The translations under genes were made by a program, and so were the position numbers. Shown piece by piece: positions 1 through 10,400 of a stretch of DNA of 64,000 nucleotides. The notes beneath the pieces are model-generated. The model saw only the letters and a program-made list of their open reading frames with translations, searched no databases and was not told the origin of the DNA. The stretch comes from Nothopassalora personata (lineage: Eukaryota > Ascomycota > Dothideomycetes > Mycosphaerellales > Mycosphaerellaceae), in contig CM066298.1 in NCBI GenBank assembly GCA_033816765.1, positions 2,453,801-2,517,800 of the forward strand, given 5' to 3'. Each line of letters begins with the position of its first letter. Positions within the stretch are counted from its first letter, which is position 1.

Positions 1-1315
1 TTCGAGGTAAAGTCGGCACTACGAGTAGTATCGTTACCTATACTAACTATAACTAGATCCTCGACAAATTCGGCATTAATGAAGCTAACTAAGCTAATCT
101 TAATAGTACCGGTACCTACATTAATAGCAACATGCTATACTAGTATAATAACGCTAAACTAGCGCCGCGGGTTAAAATAGTTAGAGAAATAATAAGTCGA
201 GAATTCGACGTGTACCGATAGTACCTACGAGAATTGAATAAGGTTAGTAACGGCGGCGTCTACTAGAACATATAGTATTCTCTAAGCTAATAGATTATGC
301 GATAAGACCCCGGGCTATAGCTCTTATAAGTAGCTCTATACCCTTAATACTGCACTCGGTTCATCTCCTTCCCTAGGCCTACGATTTTTAGCTTTAATAG
401 GGCTCATTAGGGGGGGGGGGTAACGCGAACACTATAGTGCAGTATACTAGGGTCGACTTAAACCTCGAAATTGAAAACTACTAGACTAGTAACCGGCTTA
501 ACATACTATACTCTCTTAACTTAGAGGGCACTAGTAGGCCGGAGTTTTTACACGGTTTTCATAAGTAAGGGAATACTAGAGAGTTTATCTAGTAGTACTA
601 GACTAACGACTATATAGAAGACGGCCGATTTAAGCGTTTCTTCTCGGTTAGGGTCTAGAATTACCTAAGTAAGAATAGCATTAGCTAGTTTAGAGAGGAC
701 CTAAGCGCTAGGTAAATACGGGTAACTACTATAGGCGTTCTAATAAGGTAGGCCGTACATAAGAGGATACTACGTTAGATTAACCCTTACTTTATCGAGA
801 TCCGCGACGATAACTATCTTAAACTCTAGAGAAGCTAGAGCATGCACTAGGTGATAGACCTCTATCGTAACTTTAAGACGCTAAGTAAGAGCGCTATAGG
901 GTTTAAGTATCGACGCCTAGTACCCGGCTATCCTTTTCCTACGGCCGTATACCTTAGTAGCATTAGCCCCCTGTCCGATGCCCTAGCGGGTTTAAAGTCT
1001 TAGAACGATAACAAAGTTATCCTTAATGCTAGAAGGTAGCTTAATGCTACGGTCCGCCTAGACTCGGAGCTCTTCTATAAGAAGATGTATAATTAGCGCG
1101 TCCGAGCTATGAAATTAATAGATAAGTAGCTTAGCTTAGTTACTACTCTCGAGCAGATGTGCTTCATAAGCAAAGGGCGTAATAAGAGCTTCTTCCGCAA
1201 CTACTATAGGAACTTCACTAGCTAGCTACTTAGGGACGCGTCTAGTAAGACTAGTGTTAGCTACGATAACGAGTAGGTCTAGACAAAGGAGTTGTGTAAG
1301 AATAAGTGGAACTAA
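1..1315 (+). pseudogene. RIP-destroyed 3' part of family-A gypsy ORF2
   Basis: Read on the plus strand with stop codons ignored, this stretch follows the C-terminal half of the intact ORF2 encoded at 37,427-40,330, from the segment around residue 540 to the same final residues (KNKWN then TAA). Tryptophan and glutamine codons of the intact copy appear here as TAG or TAA, the signature of CpA-to-TpA change on both strands. The relic is cut by the left window edge. It shows that ORF2 belongs to the repeat family and is not a captured single-copy gene at 37 kb. A run of ten G at 411-420 is an extra local change. No function is possible here; in-frame stops occur throughout. Confidence 0.85.
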
Positions 1316-1848
1316 GTGGTTAGTACGGGTTTATAGGCTCCTAGTTTCTAGTTAATTCCCGGCTATAGCTATAGCCTATAGATTTCTAGTTCTCGTTCTA
1401 GTTCTAGTTCTAGTTCTAGTTAATACTTTGGGTACGGGTGCTTCTAGTCCTTAGATCTTACTTGTTTCTTATAGTTACTTATCTTCCCTTAACTCACTTT
1501 CTAGCTACGCGATAGACTCGTCTTTAGATTTATTAGGTTACTAGTACTAATACTCACTTGTCTCATGAATGGCGTTCACATTATTCGACTATCTAACCCG
1601 TTCGATTAATGCTAACATAGCTGCCTAATCCCTCGCTAGTTTCGTGGCATACGTTAACGTAGTGCGACGGAAGCGAGTCGCGGATTATTAACGTCACTAT
1701 TATAGTCTCTATTAAAGATATCCTTTCGACCTTTATAAACTGTCGCTAGAAGGCCCTAGGTTACCTAACATCTTATATATTAAGCTAAATGTGCCCGGGC
1801 TTACTGCTTTAGAACCTAAGGATAGGTTCGTAATAGGGGAGGATATAT
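1316..1848 (+). other. RIPed 3' non-coding region and polypurine tract of family A
   Basis: This is the counterpart of the non-coding stretch 36,951-37,426 beside the intact element, heavily TA-converted. It carries several repeats of TCTAGT near 1,390-1,420 that mirror the CCAGAA repeats at 37,330-37,350. A purine-rich tract (AATAGGGGAGGATATAT) ends at 1,848, directly before the LTR, as expected for a polypurine tract priming plus-strand synthesis. I see no gene in it. Confidence 0.75.
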
Positions 1849-2239
1849 TAACGACTAATTAGTTATGTTAACCTTAGGTTTAGTTGTGTTAACCTTAGGT
1901 TTAGAGGGGGGGGGGTCCCTTAGGTCTAACTTGCCCTAATTTCATTTAGGTTTAATTAGACATTTAGGTAAGCTAGCGGGACCTAGTATAGCTATTAAGA
2001 TATATACTGCGTAGTTAAGCATTGTAAGCGTAGCATTAAGGAAACAATTCAATTTATACCTCTCGAGAAGAGGGCATAGGGGTTTAGGTCCGCTAATCCT
2101 CTTATTTTATCTAGCTACTACGCTACTCGTCACGTGACCTGATTTCACGGTCCCGGAACCGGCAAATACCTCTACTTACATAAGTGCCGCTCTATACCAC
2201 CATAACTCGGACAGGCCTACATAGGGTAGTTAGTAGACA
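1849..2239 (+). repeat. Family-A 3' LTR, RIPed
   Basis: It aligns by eye with the intact LTR at 36,579-36,950 (reverse complement) and with those at 25,687 and 33,966. The start TG has become TA; the end is TAGACA. Most CpA/TpG sites are converted, but the block containing TCACGTGACCTGATTTCACG near 2,130-2,150 keeps them. Confidence 0.85.
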
Positions 2240-5200
2240 TTACTAGTACCGGTAGGAACTTTCGTCTTAAATAAACTACGAACAGTAGTATAGTACGTAC
2301 GGGCTCTCTACTTAGAATCGTAGAAGATCTAGGAACGTAATAAACTATAAGTATAGATATAGGGTAATAGGCTATAGGTTCTAGCCGAAGCCTCTAGGCG
2401 TAAAGTATAGTAAACTATATACTATTCGGGAAAAGTATTAGCTCCCTAGGAATAAGCGACTAAAGGGAGTTATATAATACTTAGGCTTACGTATCGATAT
2501 TAAACATAGTTTTCTAGACATTAGTAATCGTTAATAGACATAGGACTAGTGTTATAATCGACTTAGGAGTAGCGGGGAATTTTATCTCCGAGTCTTTTGT
2601 AAGAAGAAACGGGTTAGCTACCCTAAAGAAGAAATAGGGTTACGAGTTAATCGCGGTAGACGGGGTATCGTTCCCTAGCGTAGAATAGGAGACGATACTA
2701 TTACTACTAGCTATCTAATAGTACTACGAGAATATTACCTTAGATATTACTAATATAGCTAGTTATAATATAGTATTAGGTATACCTTAGTTAAGAAAGT
2801 ATAATCTAGTTATCGACTAGAGAAGAGGAGTACTTACATTTAGGAAATACAATTACATTATCGACATTTAGCCTACGTAGTAGTAGCGTTCGCTAGTAGA
2901 TAAGGTAAGGAAATAGCTAAACGAGATATAGCTTACGCCGACTAGAAGGATAGAAGAACTACCTTCAACTAGGATAGATACTAGCGTAGGGCCGCCGGGT
3001 TATAAAGTTACTAGAAGTAATAGAAGTAACGTACTATCGAAGGATACTAACATCTTAGAGTTAAGTATTCCTAAGGAGTATCGTACGTAGTCGCGACTCT
3101 TTAAAGAGGAGAGAGGTAACACCGCCTTACCTAAGTACCGCCTATAGGATTATAAGATTAATATTTAGCTAGGGAAAGAGCCTCTATAGGGACCCCTATA
3201 TTAAATGTCTAAGAAAGAGCTATAGACCCTACGAGAATAGCTAAAGGAGAAGCTAGCTATTAGATAGATAAGAAGATCTACCTTAAGTATAGGAACTCTA
3301 TATATGTTTATTCTAAAAGCAAACGGGAAGTTACGACTCGTATAGAACTATAGGAAGTTAAACGAGATTACGATTAAGAACCGATACCTACTACCTAACA
3401 TCGAAGAAGTATAAGATAGATTAACCGGATTAGACTAGTATACAAAAATTAACCTACGAGATACCTTCTACGCTATACGAATAGTAGAAGGAGAAGAATA
3501 GAAAACCGCTTTTAGAATAAGATACGGACTTTACGAATACTTAGTTATACTAATAGAATTAGCTAACGTACCGGCATCCTACTAGGACCTTATTAATAAA
3601 ACACTTAGAGACCTACTCGACGTATACGTTATCGCCTATATAGATAATATACTAGTCTATACGAAAGGACCCCTATAGGAATACATAAAACAAGTCTAGG
3701 ACGTCTTTGAACGACTTATATAGTTAGGGTTTAAGACAGTACCTAAGAAATACGAATTCTACAAGAAAGAAGTTAAATTCTTAGGCTTTATTATTAGTAT
3801 AATAGGGATAAAAATCGACCCTACAAAGATATAGTTAATTAGAGAATAGCTAAGACTAAAAACAGTTAAGAACGTATAGTTATTTCTTAGACTTGCTAAC
3901 TATAACCGGAAATTTATTAAGGACTATTTAAAGATAGTAGTACTAATAACGATGCTTACGAGAAACGACATTACCTAGAAATAGAGAAAGGAACAAATTA
4001 AAGCATTTAAGAAACTTAAAGAATTATACGCTTTAGCTCCTACGCTTCGACTATTTAATAGTAGTAAGGAAGTCTATATTAAGACCGACGCGTCTAATAT
4101 AGCAATAGGCGCGTATCTAATATAGACACACGATTAGAAAAGACACCTAGTAGCCTATTACTCCCGGAAAATAACTATAGCGGAATAGAACTACGACATC
4201 TATAATAAAGAGCTTCTAGCTATTATTGCCGCTATATAACATTAGAGAGTATATATCGAGGGCCTACTAAAGTTAACGATTCTTTCTAACTATAAGAATC
4301 TTACGTACTTTACGACGATAAAGGAACTTACCTAAAGGTAAGCCCGCTAGTCGGAGCTATTAGGGTAGGATAAGTTTAAAATTAATATACTCTAGGAAAA
4401 GAGAACGGCCGCGTAGACGCGCTAAGCTAAAGAAACAACTACATAAAAGGAAAAGAACTAGTATAATATAAGATACTAAGGACAAACCCCGACGGAAGTC
4501 TTAGTACTAATATAAGAGAATTTAATAACATTGTACGGATATTAGGCAATAAGGACGAACAATTCCCTATATCGTAAGGAAAGTACTAAGTACCGAAGGA
4601 TCGAGAAGAAGAATATATACGATAACATTACGACGGACTAACTTACGGACACCCTAGAACTTTAAAGACAATAGACCTAATCTAACGTAGCTTCTTATTT
4701 CTATATATAAGACAAAAGGTACTACGTTATATTAAACAATACGTACACTACTAACAAAACAAGGCTATAAGGCACGTAAAGTATAGTTACCTACAGTTTA
4801 GGACACTACTAATAAAACCATAGGACGAAGTTAAAATAGACTTTATTACGAAACTCCTACCGTTAAGGGACAAAGTTACGAAATAACTATACGACATAAT
4901 ACTAGTTATAGTTAATAGACTTATAAAATACGCATACTTCATTCCTACATTAGAGACATATAATATAGAGTAGCTTAGACACCTTATACTAGATAGACTT
5001 ATCCGATACTACGGATTCCCCTAAGCGTTTATAACGGACAGGGATAAGCTATTTATATTATACTATTAGAAAACGCTTGTAGGAACGATCGGAATTAAAC
5101 ATAAGCTATTAATAGTATATTATCTAGAAATAGATAGATAAACCGAAAGGATAAATTAGACGCTAGAATAATACCTACGATACTATATTAACTACGTATA

Positions 5201-5880
5201 AGACAACTAGGTTTTATTACTACTAATAGCGTAGATCGTACTAAACAACTATAAATTGGAGACAACTTTAACGACGCTATTCTATATAAACTTTAGTAAA
5301 GATCCTAACATATTTAGAACACCTAGATCCTACCTATAAGCTAAAAGAGCAATCGTAACGACGGATACTCTTAAGGAAGTGTATAAAGAAACACGTAAGG
5401 TAATTAAAGATGTATAATAAAAATTGTCTTAATAATAGCAAGACACGAGAAAAATAGTACCTCTACTAAAAGAGGGGGATAAGGTCTATCTCCTTATAAA
5501 AAACTTAAGAATAAGAAGATAGACTAAGAAACTAGATTATACTAAGGTCGGACTATTTTCTATCGATAAAGTTATAGGACTAGTCAACTACCGCCTACGA
5601 CTACTACCCGACGCTAAAATCTACCTAGTCTTCTATATCTCTAAGTTAGAACCCGCGGACGCTAAAACACCTTACTAAGAAAGCTTCTATTTTGAGCTAG
5701 AAGTAGAAAACGAATTCAAAGTCGAAGAAGTAGAAAACGAATTCAAAGTCGAAAAAATCCTAGATAAAAAAGGTTAGCGATACCTTATTAAGTAGAAAGG
5801 ATACGACAAATTAGAAAATACCTAGGAACTAAAACAACACCTACGAAACTATTAGTAAAAGATCCGATAATACTAAAAAT
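2240..5880 (+). pseudogene. RIPed Ty3/gypsy chromovirus (family C), gag-pol relic
   Basis: With stops ignored, the plus strand spells a pol polyprotein in the usual Ty3 order. A protease-like segment (IDLGVAGNFISESF, from a D-S-G-A type site) lies near 2,550. Reverse transcriptase follows, with YIDNILVYTK in place of the YxDD box near 3,640. RNase H (KTDASNIAIGAYL) is near 4,085, and integrase lies at roughly 4,600-5,300. A C-terminal chromodomain (VEKILDKKG, then KGYDKLENT and ELKQHL) sits at about 5,720-5,860. The chromodomain places it among the chromoviruses. The left part is interrupted by the family-A LTR at 2,239, so family A probably inserted into this element. No LTR of family C could be delimited. 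Stops occur every few codons; the element is dead. Confidence 0.8.
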
Positions 5881-5926
5881 AGGTCTGCTAATACGACCTA
5901 CTATAATAGATCTCTCGGCCGACGAG

Positions 5927-6000
5927 CGACTAGGGTAGGAATCGAACCTACGACCTTAAGAGTTTAGATAGCTTACGCTCTACTACTAAGCTACCTAGCC
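5927..6000 (-). tRNA. tRNA-like relic (A and B boxes, cloverleaf arms)
   Basis: On the minus strand the 74 bases begin GGCTAGGTAGCTTAGTAGTA and form a 7-bp acceptor stem (GGCTAGG with CCTAGTC, one G-U), a D arm (GCTT/GAGC) and a perfect 5-bp T arm (GTAGG TTCGATT CCTAC), with G as discriminator base. The A-box and B-box spacing is normal. The anticodon arm is abnormal: I get a 9-base loop or a mismatched stem, so no anticodon can be assigned. It lies in RIP-mutated DNA. It could be a decayed tRNA gene or a tRNA-derived (SINE-like) fragment. Confidence 0.5.
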
Positions 6001-6880
6001 GATCGATAGGAATAGGGACATAACTTATAAATAAATACCCTAATAAGTTTCTACCCCTAGGAGCTCGCCCTAGGGCTCCGCCCTAGAAAGCGCCGCCTAG
6101 TCGTTTATAGGTATCTCTAGGATATCCGAGAAAGAAACTAGCGGAGGCAACACCTCTAACCCCGACGCCTACTTAAGAGACGCTAGCTCCTTATACGCCT
6201 CTTCCTCCTCGAGCTCCTCTAACTCCTTAGTAACGGCGTCGTTAGTGCGACGCTTAGCTAAGTGTAGTTATTTCTAAAGACGGATCTTACGTATCTTTAG
6301 CCGTACCTCCTCCTCTTTAATCCTCTTAAGCTCTAGCTTAAGTTTATTACGCGAATTACGAAGACGTTTCTACTCCGGACGAGAAAGACATACGTCGTAA
6401 TCCTTATAGCCTTTTCGAATATAGGCCGAACACTTCCTAGACCGAGAACCTACGATACACTTTACTACCGCGCCTAAGGATTAAGACTTCTAACAATTCG
6501 TATATAGAGCTATCTTAATACTAGAGATTTAAGTATCTAGAGTAAGTCGTTAACGGCGTTTATAGGAGGAAGAAGACATAGTTAACTATTACTATAAGAA
6601 ATAATAACGGCTTATAAAGCTTTAGGACGAAGCTAGGCTAAAAAGGGGATAGTATTACGGAATAATTCCTATAGACCCTAGAATTATAATAACGAGACGA
6701 GTACGTAACTTATCCTACCTAAGCGCTTAGACTTAGGGCGATTAGACTACTTATGCTTAGACTAATTAGGCTACTTATGCTTAGAATAATTAGACTAATT
6801 ACTAAAATCTACGAATCTCCTTTATATTTAGGAACGCTAAGAATCCCTTATAGTTTCGATACGTTTAACTTATATTACTA
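6001..6880 (-). pseudogene. RIPed repeat with Lys/Arg/Glu-rich coding relic
   Basis: The DNA is TA-converted like its flanks. On the minus strand, 6,150-6,440 reads as a basic and acidic stretch (RNKLKLELKRIKEEEVRLK and ELEELEEEEAYKEL) resembling the charged C-terminal tail of pogo/Fot1-type transposases. That similarity is weak and compositional. Four related copies of a motif like GCTTAGACTAATTAGRCTACT lie at 6,725-6,800. No intact gene is present. Confidence 0.4.
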
Positions 6881-6885
6881 TCTTA
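6881..6885. repeat. Target-site duplication TCTTA, left copy
   Basis: TCTTA directly precedes the LTR starting at 6,886 and is repeated at 14,342-14,346 directly after the LTR ending at 14,341. This is a perfect 5-bp duplication for the gag-only element. Confidence 0.9.
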
Positions 6886-7151
6886 TGTTAGGAACCGCTG
6901 TACGTTATCACAACTCGGGCTTGGATCTTTGCAGGGATGTCTCAATCAGTTATGAAGGTAGTGGTTCCAAACAGTATATGGTGTATACTTAAAATGAGTT
7001 GAGCACGAAGCTCCTATCTACTTGCAAAAGAGCGTCGTCTATATAGTGCCATGTCTTGGCGCGGTCTGTCCTGCTCTCTCGGTAGAGCACTAAGAGCGCT
7101 CTGCTATGAGTCACACAAGAGCGCCCGCTCATTGGCAGCGCGTGTCCCTAT
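6886..7151 (-). repeat. 3' LTR of gag-only element, outer part (split by copia)
   Basis: The first 266 bases of the 316-bp LTR (plus-strand order) match 14,026-14,291. The LTR is broken at CCTAT by the copia insertion and resumes at 12,231. Confidence 0.9.
7147..7151. repeat. Target-site duplication CCTAT of copia, left copy
   Basis: CCTAT stands before the copia LTR and again at 12,226-12,230 after the other LTR. The empty site, with one CCTAT, is preserved in the sister LTR near 14,287-14,291. Confidence 0.92.
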
Positions 7152-7369
7152 TATCACGTTGTGACGGCTGTCTGCGTAATTATTGGTGTATAGGCTCATA
7201 TGAAAGGAGGTGACAAAAGCGAGTTGTGTATTGCATGTGTCTATGTAAAATTGAGATGTTTGAGAATTGAAGAGTTTGCCGGTGACTAATCAAAGTCACG
7301 TGAGTCTTGGCAACCGTTGACTCAGTCTTGTTTTGGGCTGCTGCCCAGGTGCACGCTTGGATCGTGACA
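7152..7369 (-). repeat. Copia 3' LTR
   Basis: This 218-bp LTR appears identical to 12,008-12,225. It contains a CACGTG palindrome (near 7,300) and an AGACACATGCAATACAC block (coding strand) that also occurs in the diverged copia LTR at 46,373. Confidence 0.92.
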
Positions 7370-7445
7370 CACCCCCTCAGCTCTTGCGCTGTAGGTGAAT
7401 GAGCTGATTCGCATGTGATCGCGTGCACCCTTGTTGAGGACCATA

Positions 7446-10400
7446 TCACCCCCCAGGGGTGGTGTGGGAGGTGCTGGTGGAGGAAAATGAGGAGCGTGGG
7501 TCTACGCCTTCCTCAGCCATGTTAAGGAGCTTTACAAAGTGCTTGTGCTTTTGCGGTGGAAGCAGCTTAGTAAGCCCGTCTGCTGGCATGTCGTTGGTGT
7601 TGAGATACCTGATTTCGATATCTCCTCGCTGGTCTCGCTGTCGGAGCCAGTGGTGGTGGATGTCAACGTGGCGTAGCTTAGTGTCAAGCTTTTGCCCTTG
7701 TTGGTTGACGAGGCGGATGGTCTGCGTGTTATCGCAGTAAAGGTGGGTGCGTTGATTGAACTGAAGGTGTAATTCAGCAAAAACACGCTCCCATTGTATG
7801 AGCTCTGAGGCGGCTTGTGATAGCCCTAGTAGCTCAGCCTCTGTTGAGGACTTGGTGACAGTGACCTGTTTGGATGCTTTGTAATCCACTGGTCCCCCAA
7901 ACAACATGAAGATCCATCCGGTGGAGCTGGTCCTATCGGTGTTCATACCGTAGGAGGCGTCTGAGGCTCCAAAGAACTCATGGTTGTTGCCCAGGTGTTC
8001 TGGGTGACTGTGTAGGCCGGTGATGTGTTTACTGGCGCCATACACAAGGCAAAGGGTTTTGGTCTCCAGCAGATATCGCAAGCACTGATCAGCAAGCTTG
8101 AGATGTGTCTCAGTCGGCTTGGTCAGATATTGCGACAGCATGGACAAGGAAAAGGCGATGTCAGGCCGCGTGTGCGTGGCGGCGAAGTTGAGGGATCCTA
8201 TGCGTTGTTGATACGCAAGGATCGCGATGGCGGTTGGTGTGTGGCCATTGGGGACTGTCCAGTCAAGGTGTTGATCCACTGGCACGGAGGTTTTGCGTGC
8301 GCTAGTGGATATGGTGAATTTGGCGGCTAGCTTCTCAATGTAGTCTTCTTGAGAGAGCCACAGCAGGCGCTTTTGCCGGTCTCGTGTCACTTTGATACCA
8401 AGGAACCAGGTGAGGTTGCCAAGCTCATGCATCTCATACTTGGCAAGCAGCTGCTGCTTGATGTTGGCAGCATGGGTCTTGTGCTTGCGGTGATAGAGCA
8501 TGACCAGGTCGTCCACATAGAAGAAGAACATGACCTTGTTATCATGGTAGATGCATGAGGAGTCCGAGAGGGGTTCCAGTCCGAGGGAGGCCAGCGTGTC
8601 GGTGAGGGAGTTGTACCACAGCAAAGGGGACTCCTTCAATCCATACAGGGCTTTGACCAATTTCAGTGCGTGTCCATCGGATGGCCTGTTGATGCCTGGT
8701 GGCGGCTGGAGATACATGGTGTATGGCAAGTCCGAGTTCAAGAAGGCGTTGACCACATCGAATTGCTCGGCTTCTAGGTCGAAGCTCGCGGCCATAGCAC
8801 AGCAGAGGCGAAACATGCTTGCTGGCAGTGTGGCGGCGTATGTGTCCAAATGCGTGCCTTGCAGGTCTCCTCTTGCGCACAGCCGTGCCTTGAAGCTCTT
8901 GAGCATTCCATTCTCATCCAGTTTGTACTTGTACACCCACTTCAGCGGCAGTGATGGCTGAAGTCCCTCCTCTTGTTGAGCGTCATGATCCTTCTCTTTT
9001 TCTGTCACCCATTTGAACGTGCCTGTGGAGATTGCTTTGGTGAATTCTTTGGCCATGGCCTCAGTCCACTGTTGGGAGAAGCGGTGTTTCATGGCGGCTC
9101 GGTAGTTGGCAGGTTCTGGGGGAAGGTCATCGCGGTGCATAGAGGTGACGGCGGTGTTGACGCGTCGTGGTGGGCTCGAATCGCGTGTTCGAGGGATTTC
9201 GTGGTGATATGGGTAACGAGGTCTTGGGCGTATGCCCCTCATCTGGCTCTTGCCATAGGCCGTGGTGTTGCTGTTGTTGTTGTTGATGGACGAGTCCTCA
9301 GTGAAGAGCTCAGGCTCCAAAGGGAAGAGTGGTGTGGGCGCGTTGTTTGGCGCGTCTGGTGGTGTGAAGGTAAATGGGTACGGCTGGTGAGAGTGAGAGT
9401 GAGCGTCGTTGCCCGTGATCTCCTCACGATCCTCGTCGGTGAGTGCGTCCATCATTTCCTGTTCAAGTGTGTTGTAGTAGTCAGTGTCTGCTTCTGTTTC
9501 TGACTGTGTGTCTTTGTCTTGTGTCTCTGAAATGTTGTCAGAGTTCTCTGGCTTCTCATTGGCCGGTGAGATTGTTGCTGATTTGGCCTGGTCTTGAGGA
9601 CCAGCCGCTGCTGCGGCACCATTTGCTGATGGCCAATCAGATGGCTGGAAACTGCTGTCACTTTTGAGGCTGCTGCTGTTCCCTTTGCCACGTCGGTTGA
9701 ATTTTACCCCTTGGTGTTCAGGCCAGTGTGGCTCTTGTCCAAGGAGGTATTGGTGTTTTCGAGGGTGATGGGCCTGTTGATCCACCCCCTCGGCCTGTGC
9801 TGTGTCTTGCTCGTGGTGAGCGACATACAGGTCGTAGTATTGTTCAGGCTCTTCAGCCGGTTCTGCTGTTGCTATGTTTTCAATGGGAGTGGTGTAGCCG
9901 GCGGTCAATACAGATGGGTCGTAGAACGTGGTCTCATCGAAGAGTACGTCCTTCACCCGCATAACCCGGTCCTTGCTTGGGTCCCACACCCTGTCAGGCT
10001 GCATTGCTGTTTGGTTGTTGATATCACCCCTGCCAATGGTGCTGATGAAGTGTGCATTGCGCACCTTCTCAGTCACCTTAGGCAGTACCAGGCCATCGGT
10101 TGTGGGCCACTGGTAGACAATGGGTGATTGTGGTGGTGTTACCACCTTGAAGAAGGGAATTGTACCTGTAGGTCTGTGCAGGTCCAATAACTTGGTGTCG
10201 TTGTGCCACATGGTATTGGTGCGGCCGTGCCACCAGAGCCCGGCTGCTTCCATACGGGTATGGGAGATGACATTCACATGAAAACCTGGGCAGTAGGCTA
10301 CATCCAACAAAGTGAATGGATAGCCCCCAATTGTCATGTGAACACGCCCCAATGCCGTGATTGGAAAGCTTGTTGTTCCAGCCTGGATCTGTGAGGTGGT

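Noticed and set aside
6753..6992. 79-codon plus ORF
   Set aside because: It runs from RIPed DNA across the LTR border at 6,886; it has no coding features.
8973..9503. 176-codon plus ORF and other plus frames within 7,459-11,735
   Set aside because: They are antisense shadows of the copia polyprotein.
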